Source of the DNA: JAUSNA01 sp964511965
GTDB lineage: Bacteria > Patescibacteriota > Microgenomatia > Levybacterales > GWA1-39-11
DNA: 17,057 bases
Assembly (NCBI GenBank): GCA_964511965.1
Contig: CAZEGF010000052.1
Coordinates: 1-17,057, forward strand
Reading direction: 5' to 3'
Of this stretch, positions 1 through 6,326 are shown piece after piece. The notes beneath the pieces are model-generated. The model did no database searches, had not been told where the DNA came from, and saw nothing but the letters and a program-made list of their open reading frames with translations. The translations under genes and the position numbers were made by a program. Numbering within the stretch: the first letter of the stretch is position 1; each line of letters begins with the position of its first letter.

Positions 1-486
1 AATGGCCAACCTGTATCAAGACTCGCAATAATTCATGATTTAGAGCAACAGTCAGGTAAAGCTGCATTGGATGCTGTTGTTACTCGCATGTTGGTTTTTC
101 AAGAAGCTCAGAAGAAAAATATAACTGCTAGTGAGAAAGATATTGACGGCGAAATTGCACGGATTAGAAGTCAATTCCAAGCTCAAGGACAAAACCTCGA
201 TCAATTACTTGCAACTCAAGGCCTTACAAAAGAAAAATTTAGAGATGAAGTAAAAGTTCAGATTTTGGTAACAAAGATTTTGGGAGACCAAGTAAAAGTA
301 TCTGACAAAGAATTCAATGATTTTCTTGCAAAAAATCAGGATTTACTAGCAACCGAAAAAGATCAAAATGCGGCAAAAGCAAATCTTAGACAACAAATGG
401 AACAACAAAAATTAGCTCAAAAATATCAAGAATGGATCGCAACAGTTAAGAAAAACGCAAAAATTACAACTTTTGTTAATTATTAA
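1..486 (+). CDS. SurA-like N-terminal-domain protein, 5' truncated by window edge
   Basis: The frame is open from base 1, so the gene begins upstream of the window; the TTG at 67 is only an internal codon. The visible part starts with NGQPVSRL, which resembles the opening of the SurA/parvulin N-terminal chaperone domain, where a 'VNGxxIsr' strand leads into helices. The rest is rich in Lys, Gln and Glu and predicted helical, typical of SurA_N-type domains. No parvulin PPIase domain follows before the stop at 484-486, so this is the chaperone-only form. Such proteins are normally exported and often tethered by an N-terminal membrane segment, which here would lie upstream and cannot be seen. 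The last 11 nt overlap the end of the convergent gene on the minus strand. The family call is fairly secure; the function as an extracytoplasmic folding factor is inferred. Confidence 0.75.
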   Translation, partial: NGQPVSRLAIIHDLEQQSGKAALDAVVTRMLVFQEAQKKNITASEKDIDGEIARIRSQFQAQGQNLDQLLATQGLTKEKFRDEVKVQILVTKILGDQVKVSDKEFNDFLAKNQDLLATEKDQNAAKANLRQQMEQQKLAQKYQEWIATVKKNAKITTFVNY

Positions 487-1078
487 TCCCTTTCTCTTCT
501 AACCCGTTTCCAAACCATACAGCAGCTGCAGCCAATGAATTGTTAACACCTAATTTTTCATAAGTAGGTGCAAGGATTGATTCGAAATTTTTAACTGGTA
601 TACCTATCTCATTTGCAACAGAATCAGCTGGATTTTCGGTTAACATATCCAACACTATTTTTTCAGTATCTTCAAGATGCACTCCTTCTATAGTTGGTAC
701 TTTTATATATCCATTTTCAACCGAATACAAAATAGATTGTAATACAGAGCTTTGACCTGAACCGGACACACCCATAGATTGGAGTCCCCGAGTTCTTTCA
801 CGAATTAAACCGTTCACATTTAACCTTAAACTTTTTGCTATATCATTATTGCTCATACCACCAAGCATTTTTTCAAATATCCCTAAAAGCTTTGAACTAG
901 GTCGCCCCATTTCAGGTTTTATCATTTTTGATGGAGATAAATGCCTTGAATGAGTGAAATTATAATTAGCACCCGATCCCCCAAAATCTTTAACCTCTCC
1001 GCAATAACATGTTCCTGTTGAAACTCCATCGACCGGGGAACTTAGAATCCACTTATGAAAATGTTCTTCTTCAGGCAT
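476..1078 (-). CDS. Putative regulator with His/Cys head and two HTH-like regions
   Basis: This encodes a 200-residue protein from an ATG start. The N-terminus has H6, H8 and W10, then C24-Y-C26-G and a following acidic/aromatic stretch, resembling a very small metal-binding finger. Residues about 63-106 (LGGMSNNDIAKSLRLN then LQSMGV) resemble a LuxR/GerE-type helix-turn-helix. Residues about 137-190 repeat that layout (VANEIGIPVKNF then YEKLGVNNSLAAAAVWF), suggesting a tandem HTH. No receiver or sensor domain is present. The gene follows the cohesin gene on the same strand after 64 nt but has its own promoter-like sequence (1092-1120), so it may be independently transcribed. A DNA-binding role is inferred from the HTH resemblance only; I do not recognise the full-length family. 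Confidence 0.6.
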   Translation of the reverse strand: MPEEEHFHKWILSSPVDGVSTGTCYCGEVKDFGGSGANYNFTHSRHLSPSKMIKPEMGRPSSKLLGIFEKMLGGMSNNDIAKSLRLNVNGLIRERTRGLQSMGVSGSGQSSVLQSILYSVENGYIKVPTIEGVHLEDTEKIVLDMLTENPADSVANEIGIPVKNFESILAPTYEKLGVNNSLAAAAVWFGNGLEEKGINN

Positions 1079-1091
1079 AGTGGTAGGGTGG

Positions 1092-1120
1092 ATTATATAT
1101 ATTTAGGCTAAAATAAGCAA
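1092..1120 (-). promoter_or_regulatory. Candidate promoter for the HTH-like gene
   Basis: On the minus strand a perfect TATAAT (1092-1097) lies 17 nt downstream of TTGCTT (1115-1120). The -10 box ends 13 nt before the ATG at 1078, so the predicted 5' leader would be only about 6 nt, with no Shine-Dalgarno sequence. Confidence 0.5.
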
Positions 1121-1142
1121 ATAACCAATGATAACTGACTAG

Positions 1143-1739
1143 TTACTTGAAGAGGCCATTGAAGAAGATTTTAACAGCTTGAGATAAAACAGAGACAACT
1201 CCCTGAGTCGACGTACCTGAAGTTCTAGTTGTTGTATTTGTCGTGGTTTGTATAAGAGGGTAGGAAGTATTGGTTGGTGGTTGAACAGTTTGAACCATTG
1301 ATCCGGCTAAAATATTAACGTTATTGTATGACATGACTAGAGAGTCTGTGACTGAATAGCCAAGATGAGATATAGACGAAGAATTGTTGAGCGCTTTAAG
1401 TGTGAATGCGGTAAAATTATTTCTGCCCTTCAGAGCTTTTATATTCCCACGAGCTACTTTTATTATTCCCAATCCGCTTTTTTCTTCAGCCGTTATGCTA
1501 AAAGCCGACTTTTTAGAATCTATTGAGACAAATTGAAATTCATTTTGAGGATAAGTTATTGTAATTTGTGCTGCATTGATTGTGGTATTTGAATTAATAA
1601 AAACATCAACTGTCACATTTCTTCCAACAACAACTTGATTGCGGGCTGAAAAAATAACTGTTGCCATATCTTGCGCATGGGCTAATGGTACGAAGAAAAG
1701 AAACATCAATGAACACACAATACTTAAGAGTTTTTTCAT
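1143..1739 (-). CDS. Secreted single-cohesin protein
   Basis: This encodes a 198-residue protein. Residues 1-22 are a clear signal peptide: MKK, a hydrophobic core, then AHA before Q23. Residues about 26-145 have the cohesin-fold pattern, with VVVGRNVTVDVFIN, then INAAQITITYP, FQFVSID, a GxIxVARG strand and a final strand ending near 148. Cohesins bind dockerin modules, and the four genes immediately upstream each end in a dockerin. The Ser/Thr-rich tract at 150-178 looks like a linker. The C-terminal 19 residues (GVVSVLSQAVKIFFNGLFK) form a short amphipathic or weakly hydrophobic segment that might associate with membrane or another protein; it is too short and too polar for a sure anchor. 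The start is 12 nt after the preceding stop codon, implying co-transcription. The cohesin call rests on the strand pattern plus context; binding specificity is unknown. Confidence 0.8.
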   Translation of the reverse strand: MKKLLSIVCSLMFLFFVPLAHAQDMATVIFSARNQVVVGRNVTVDVFINSNTTINAAQITITYPQNEFQFVSIDSKKSAFSITAEEKSGLGIIKVARGNIKALKGRNNFTAFTLKALNNSSSISHLGYSVTDSLVMSYNNVNILAGSMVQTVQPPTNTSYPLIQTTTNTTTRTSGTSTQGVVSVLSQAVKIFFNGLFK

Positions 1740-1745
1740 ATATTT

Positions 1746-1751
1746 AGTATA
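1746..1751 (-). promoter_or_regulatory. -10-like TATACT directly before the cohesin start
   Basis: TATACT occupies the first half of the 12-nt gap between the dockerin stop codon and the cohesin ATG, with exactly 6 nt to the ATG. That spacing fits a leaderless transcript starting at the A of ATG. There is no Shine-Dalgarno sequence. The gap is A+T-rich, so chance is possible. Confidence 0.3.
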
Positions 1752-3947
1752 CTATTTTCCCCAATTTGATAATAATATTGAGAGATCAGATATGTTTATT
1801 GTGCCGTCGTGATTAAAATCGGCAGTTGGTGCATCATTTTTATTCCAGTGAGTGAGCAGGAATGAAAGATCTTGAATATCTATTTTGGAGTCTCCATTAG
1901 CGTCACCCGATTTTTGGGTAACTGGAGTTGGTGTTGCTGTTGGAGTAGCAGTTGGCAATGGGGTTGGTGTTGGAGAAGGAGTCGGTGTTTTTGTTGGTGT
2001 GGGAGTTGGTGTTAGTGTTGGGGTCGGTACAGATTGAGTTGGGGAGAGGGTTATTGTAGCCCCTGGAGATACAAGAGTTGCATAAAATGACCAATTTGAT
2101 TGGGTAGAGCTTGATGATGTTGAAAATGTTTGTGGCATTGCACCAAAGTTATATGAATAGAATCTGCCTCCCGTACCATTTGAAATTTTTTCAAATGCTA
2201 AATTGTTGTCTGATGGAAGATATGCTAACCAATAAGTTCCGACAGGTAATGATACTGGGGATGTAATATTTGCGGAATTCCATCCCGAAACAGCAGCAAA
2301 AGAGGATGTTTCTGCAATTTTTTGTCCAGGTCCACCAGTTGGGCCACTTGCATCGTATACACCTAATCTGAGGTTACCTGAGGCGTTAGTGACATAAAAT
2401 GAAAGGGAAAGAAGGGTTCCAGCCTGGGATAACGTTGCTTTTTGAGCAAGAAGTAAATTACCGTTTCCACTATCTGCTTCAGTTCTAACTATAGTGTCCC
2501 CCATCTTAATAACTGTACCAGGCGGAAGAGGGGTTGGAGTTGGAGGAATCGGAGTAGGGGTAAAAGTTGGGAAAGGTGTAAAATTCGGATCCTGGGCCCA
2601 AATGGCGAAATCCTTTGCTTGAAATGGTCCTTCATACCAATAGTCTTTAGAAAATTTGAATAAAACTTTTTGTGTTCCTTGTGGGATCGGTGTCCAATAA
2701 GAGGAGAGATGCTCAGCATGGAAGCAAGTTGTCCCCCTTTCACATTTGGTATGTGCAATTTGAGCTGGAACCCAGGTAGATCCGTTATCAAAACTAAGAG
2801 TAACAAGACCAATTGCTGAGAACCGTAAATTTGCATTTGCGGGAGCCGGCCCTTGAAAATTTACTGCGGCTCCATTTTGATTTATCATTCGTCTGTCCCC
2901 TTTTATCATGCCAAAAGGTATTGACGGGCTTATTGAAAAACTATCCCAGTGCCATGTATCTGCTCCACAGGGACCAATTGGAGAAACATAATAGTCACAA
3001 TCTTTTTCCGGATTATAAGAATGATGACCAAATTGAACTATACCCGTGCTCCAATCTAGCGGTTGTGTAAGGTCTGAATCTACCCAACATTTATTGTAGA
3101 TAGGCATACAAGCCTTTATATGTGTTTTTGAGATATGAAATTCAAAAGTATCCCTTCTTTGTGGACTTGGAGTGAGAAACGTGTCGTAGCTTAAAAAACT
3201 ATCATAGCTTCCATTAAATGCTTGAAATTGATCATCATCGTTAAAGTTTCTGGTTATCCGTGGGTGTATTTGACGCTCAGTACCCAAAGTAAATCTGACT
3301 CCATCTTTCGGTTGACCTTCAAGATCTGCTCCCTCATCATCGAAAGGAAGTTGAACGTTTTCATTATAAGGAGTTATCCTAACATCCCACCAATCGCGTC
3401 TGGATGATTGCAGAGTAGTAATGTCGAATTTTATGACTGCTTCCCCATTCGTAAAATCAACCATCACATCAGGAGTAAGCTCAATGAGCCCATAACCCCC
3501 GGCTTTGATTGAGGTCATGATGTGATCTTTACATTTAAAAACAGATTGTTCATAAGTACCATCAATATGATGTGTGACTAAATTACCGGATGCATCAACC
3601 GGTGCTCCACAGTCCATGCCATGATGTCCCTCCATTGATTCGAGCGTATCGAACGTAGAATTGTCCCGAGAATGAATGGCTATATCCCAAGTGCTTTGTC
3701 CTACTTGGGTTAGTGGTTGAGGAGTAGTTGGTTGCCCATCAAAATTTTCCGTAAAAGTATGGGTTGTTGCATCATACGAAGCGTTTTGTACGATGGTTTG
3801 TCTTTTTTGAGCGAGGATAAAAGTAGCTGTTATGGTTATGAGTAACACGCCCATGAGAGCGTACGCGCCAAGAGTTTTACCGCCAATTTCTCGAGCGGAA
3901 TTTTTGATACTTTCAAATAAATTCTTTTCACGAATCTCATGAATCAT
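1752..3947 (-). CDS. Membrane-anchored two-domain dockerin protein
   Basis: This encodes a 731-residue protein. Residues 1-26 form a charged cytoplasmic head (MIHEIREKNLFES...), 27-46 a membrane segment, then AQKRQTIVQNAS. Residues about 65-450 are a large domain shared with the next upstream paralog, with Cys pairs, C139KDHIMTSIKAGGYGL, the motif QFGHHSYNP (305-313) and TWHWD (331-335); it is probably a beta-sandwich module, but I cannot name the family. A short Pro/Thr linker (457-477) leads to a second module (478-626) with YWLAYLPSDN and WSFYATL motifs, absent from the paralog. A long Pro/Thr linker (632-678) precedes the type I dockerin (681-731) with two Ca-binding loops, DANGDSKIDIQD and DFNHDGTINISD. 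The 120-nt upstream gap is the longest in the cluster. No catalytic residues are recognisable, so a binding or structural role is inferred. Confidence 0.85.
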   Translation of the reverse strand: MIHEIREKNLFESIKNSAREIGGKTLGAYALMGVLLITITATFILAQKRQTIVQNASYDATTHTFTENFDGQPTTPQPLTQVGQSTWDIAIHSRDNSTFDTLESMEGHHGMDCGAPVDASGNLVTHHIDGTYEQSVFKCKDHIMTSIKAGGYGLIELTPDVMVDFTNGEAVIKFDITTLQSSRRDWWDVRITPYNENVQLPFDDEGADLEGQPKDGVRFTLGTERQIHPRITRNFNDDDQFQAFNGSYDSFLSYDTFLTPSPQRRDTFEFHISKTHIKACMPIYNKCWVDSDLTQPLDWSTGIVQFGHHSYNPEKDCDYYVSPIGPCGADTWHWDSFSISPSIPFGMIKGDRRMINQNGAAVNFQGPAPANANLRFSAIGLVTLSFDNGSTWVPAQIAHTKCERGTTCFHAEHLSSYWTPIPQGTQKVLFKFSKDYWYEGPFQAKDFAIWAQDPNFTPFPTFTPTPIPPTPTPLPPGTVIKMGDTIVRTEADSGNGNLLLAQKATLSQAGTLLSLSFYVTNASGNLRLGVYDASGPTGGPGQKIAETSSFAAVSGWNSANITSPVSLPVGTYWLAYLPSDNNLAFEKISNGTGGRFYSYNFGAMPQTFSTSSSSTQSNWSFYATLVSPGATITLSPTQSVPTPTLTPTPTPTKTPTPSPTPTPLPTATPTATPTPVTQKSGDANGDSKIDIQDLSFLLTHWNKNDAPTADFNHDGTINISDLSILLSNWGK
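1755..1907 (-). other. Dockerin module (731-residue protein)
   Basis: There are two F-hand-like calcium loops with the D-x-N-x-D-x-x-x-D/N-x-x-D pattern, separated by the segment HWNKNDAPTAD and ending in SNWGK. The same segment and ending recur in the other three dockerins of the cluster. Confidence 0.85.
1914..2054 (-). repeat. Low-complexity DNA encoding Thr-Pro linker
   Basis: Near-tandem TP/TPTP codons appear on the plus strand as runs of GTTGG/GGTGTTGGAG. The tract encodes the flexible, probably glycosylatable linker before the dockerin. Open reading frames seen here in other frames are artefacts of this repetition. Confidence 0.85.
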
Positions 3948-4067
3948 ACTTCAGTATATCATTTTTGTTAGCGTATCAGCGTAGCGACCATATGGGAGCG
4001 GAGCCAAGACTCTTTTCCTCTAATAGTAAAATTTTTGAAGAAAATTTTTATAATTTTGAGAAGATGC
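3948..4067. other. 120-nt spacer inside the dockerin cluster
   Basis: This is the only sizeable gap in the cluster. The half next to the upstream stop codon is A/T homopolymer-rich (AAAATTTTT-type runs). The other half holds G+C-rich words, GGCTCCGCTCC and TCGCTACGCT on the minus strand, that look like a fragment of a dispersed repeat. No gene and no clean terminator are seen. Confidence 0.5.
3953..3958 (-). promoter_or_regulatory. -10-like TATACT close to the 731-residue protein start
   Basis: TATACT ends 5 nt before the ATG at 3947. With the 120-nt gap upstream this could be an internal promoter giving an almost leaderless mRNA. No clear -35 box or Shine-Dalgarno sequence is visible. Confidence 0.35.
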
Positions 4068-5840
4068 TTACTTTCCCCAGTTTGATAACAACGTAGATAA
4101 ATCACTTATATTTACAACTCCGTCGTGATTAAAATCAGCCGTGGGCGCGTCGTTTTTATTCCAGTGAGTGAGAAGGAAAGAAAGATCTTGGATATCTATT
4201 CTTGTGTCACCATTAACATCCCCTGCTTTTTGAGTTATGGGTGTGGGGGTTGGCGTAGGAGATGGTGTTGGAGTTGCTGTAGGAAGTGGAGTTGGTGTTG
4301 AGGTAGGAATTTTTGTAGGAGTTGGGGTTGGTAAAGCTGTAGGGGTTGGTGTGGGAAAAGTTGTTGGTGATGGGGCAAGGGTCGCTGTCGGAGCTGAAGT
4401 TGGCGACTGAGTTATTTGAACGGTCGGAGTTATTCCTGTCTGTATAGAATTTTCTGACCAAATTGCAAAATCTTGAGCAATCATTCCAAAATTTTCAGTG
4501 TAATTACTGCCAGGATAAGTTTTTAATTTAATATAAACAGATTGAGTTCCTTGAGGAATTGGTGTGAAAAAACTTGCCGCATGACCCCACAATACTTCAC
4601 CATTGTGTAATCCTTCTTGTGAAGAAGGTTGTGTCGTAAGAGGGGTAAATGTAGTTCCATTGTCATACGACAAAAGTGGTTGTCCAACTGCGGCAAATCG
4701 AAGATATGCATTTGCCGGAGCAGGGGAATTAAACGTAATTTTTTGGAATGCCGAAGTACTATCAACATACCGCTTATCTGCTTTTATAACAGTAAAGGGG
4801 ACTGCGGGTGAAACGCTAATATTGTCCCAATGCCAGGTACTGCAAGTAGACATTCCATTAACAGTTGGAACTGGAGCGATGCAAGAGTCATCTTTGTCCG
4901 GATTATAAGAATGATGGCCAAATTGAACAACACCTTGATTAAACCCGAGATCCGGTATATCACCATCAACCCAAACAACCCCGTTAGAAGTTGATGAAGG
5001 AAGCATTTCAAATTTTACATGTGTTTTGTTCCAAGTTAATTTAAATGTTTGACGAGTTGCTGCGCTTTCACCTTGGGGAAGATATTGTTTTATAGTGCAC
5101 CACCAGCAATCACTTATCTCTGTTTCAACATAATTTTGAGCATAATACCCTCTAAATGTGGTTTCACCATTAAATATAGACATATTTATGTGAACTCCGG
5201 TTTTGGCAAATCCCTGCAGGTCAACATTTCCTTGATCAAATGGTAATACTACGTTTTCTTTATATGGAGTAATCCAGAGATCGATCCAATCTCGAGCACT
5301 CATGCGCAATGTGCTCATATCAAATTGAACAATAGCAGTTCCAGACGAATTATCAGCCATTGTGTTTGGTGTTAGAACAATAAGACCATACCCACCAGCG
5401 TGAATCGATGTCATTAAGTGATTTTTACAATGAAAAACAGCGTCTTCATATGAATTTATCATGTGTGTAGGGAAAGCAGCATTGTCAGGCGAAGCAGCAC
5501 AATCCGTTCCATGCTCTGCCATTAATGGCTCAAGTGTATACCAGGTACCTTGATCTCGACTGTGGACTTGCACATCAAAATCGTTGTAGTCAAGAGTATT
5601 TACAAATCTTTCAGGAGCTGTTGGATCACCATCAAATGTAGCTAAAAAACTGTGATTCGTTGCATTATATGAAGCATTTTGCACGACAGTTTGTCTTTTT
5701 TGGGCAAAAATAAAAGTAGCAGTTATTGCGATGAGCAAAAAAGCCATTAGGGCATAAGCACCGAGTGTTTTGCCACCGATTTCTCTGGCTGAGTTTTTAA
5801 TTAATTCAAATAAATTCTTGTCACGAATTTCGTGAACCAT
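4068..5840 (-). CDS. Membrane-anchored dockerin protein, paralog of the downstream gene
   Basis: This encodes a 590-residue protein. The first 57 residues are almost identical in layout to the 731-residue protein: MVHEIRDKNLFELIKNSAREIGGKT..., a membrane segment at about 27-46, then FAQKRQTVVQNAS. The large module at about 65-465 aligns throughout with that paralog (C138KNHLMTSIHAGGYGL, RDWIDLWITPY, QFGHHSYNP at 307-315, TWHWD at 335-339). A Pro/Thr linker (467-537) leads directly to the dockerin (540-590); the second beta-rich module of the paralog is missing. The two genes therefore arose by duplication followed by module gain or loss. The start is 15 nt after the preceding stop codon, without a Shine-Dalgarno sequence. 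Function is unknown; a surface-exposed binding module presented with a dockerin is the best inference. Confidence 0.85.
   Translation of the reverse strand: MVHEIRDKNLFELIKNSAREIGGKTLGAYALMAFLLIAITATFIFAQKRQTVVQNASYNATNHSFLATFDGDPTAPERFVNTLDYNDFDVQVHSRDQGTWYTLEPLMAEHGTDCAASPDNAAFPTHMINSYEDAVFHCKNHLMTSIHAGGYGLIVLTPNTMADNSSGTAIVQFDMSTLRMSARDWIDLWITPYKENVVLPFDQGNVDLQGFAKTGVHINMSIFNGETTFRGYYAQNYVETEISDCWWCTIKQYLPQGESAATRQTFKLTWNKTHVKFEMLPSSTSNGVVWVDGDIPDLGFNQGVVQFGHHSYNPDKDDSCIAPVPTVNGMSTCSTWHWDNISVSPAVPFTVIKADKRYVDSTSAFQKITFNSPAPANAYLRFAAVGQPLLSYDNGTTFTPLTTQPSSQEGLHNGEVLWGHAASFFTPIPQGTQSVYIKLKTYPGSNYTENFGMIAQDFAIWSENSIQTGITPTVQITQSPTSAPTATLAPSPTTFPTPTPTALPTPTPTKIPTSTPTPLPTATPTPSPTPTPTPITQKAGDVNGDTRIDIQDLSFLLTHWNKNDAPTADFNHDGVVNISDLSTLLSNWGK
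4071..4223 (-). other. Dockerin module (590-residue protein)
   Basis: The loops DVNGDTRIDIQD and DFNHDGVVNISD are joined by HWNKNDAPTAD, and the protein ends in SNWGK. Confidence 0.85.
4230..4442 (-). repeat. Low-complexity DNA encoding Thr/Pro/Ser linker
   Basis: This is a tract of about 70 codons dominated by Thr, Pro, Ser and Ala, with imperfect short repeats. It is the longest linker of the four dockerin proteins. Confidence 0.8.
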
Positions 5841-5855
5841 ACATATATTTAACGA

Positions 5856-6311
5856 CTATTTTCCAAAATTTGAAAGTAGTGCAGATAAATCGTTTATATT
5901 TGTTATGCCATCTTGATTAAAATCTGCCGTTGGAGCATCATTTTTATTCCAATGGGAGAGAACCATTGATAGATCTTGAACATCAATTTTATTGTCTCCA
6001 TTCGTATCACAAATTTTTGGTGAACTGCCCGGTGTCACAGTAGTCGAAGAAGTTGTTATAGTCGGATTTATAGTTGTTCTAGGAGTTGGAGATGTATTCG
6101 GAGTGGGGGACGGTTTTGATTTTCTCAGACGTGACAAATATGATTCAATCTTGGTTGTTTTTCGATTTGATGCTTCTTGTCTGATGTCCTGGCTTGTTTG
6201 AGCTAGAAAAAATGTAATTCCAATTACAAAAAGAAAAAAGAACATTAAAACCAAAGATCCTACTGTTTTAAAACTATTAAAAAAACTTTTATCATGAATT
6301 TCCTGGATCAT
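5856..6311 (-). CDS. Small membrane-anchored dockerin protein
   Basis: This encodes a 151-residue protein with little more than an anchor and a dockerin. The cytoplasmic head MIQEIHDKSFFNSFK matches those of its neighbours. The membrane segment is at about 17-37, followed by LAQTSQDIRQEAS, the same post-membrane motif. A basic stretch (44-66) and a Ser/Thr/Pro linker (66-97) follow. The dockerin (101-151) has loops DTNGDNKIDVQD and DFNQDGITNIND and ends SNFGK. It lacks any catalytic or binding module, so it could serve as a bare attachment point that docks cohesin-bearing proteins to the cell. Gaps on both sides are exactly 15 nt, and both contain TTAAAT 6 nt before the ATG. It might have been shortened from a larger protein, but the frame is intact. 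Confidence 0.85.
   Translation of the reverse strand: MIQEIHDKSFFNSFKTVGSLVLMFFFLFVIGITFFLAQTSQDIRQEASNRKTTKIESYLSRLRKSKPSPTPNTSPTPRTTINPTITTSSTTVTPGSSPKICDTNGDNKIDVQDLSMVLSHWNKNDAPTADFNQDGITNINDLSALLSNFGK
5859..6011 (-). other. Dockerin module (151-residue protein)
   Basis: It has two calcium loops and the shared connecting segment HWNKNDAPTAD. The last residues are SNFGK, with Phe in place of the Trp found in the other three. Confidence 0.85.
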
Positions 6312-6326
6312 ACCTCTATTTAACCA

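Noticed and set aside
1903..2094. Open frame on the minus strand rich in Asn/Thr/Ser
   Set aside because: It lies within the Thr-Pro linker DNA of the 731-residue dockerin protein in another frame; low-complexity repeats keep alternative frames open.
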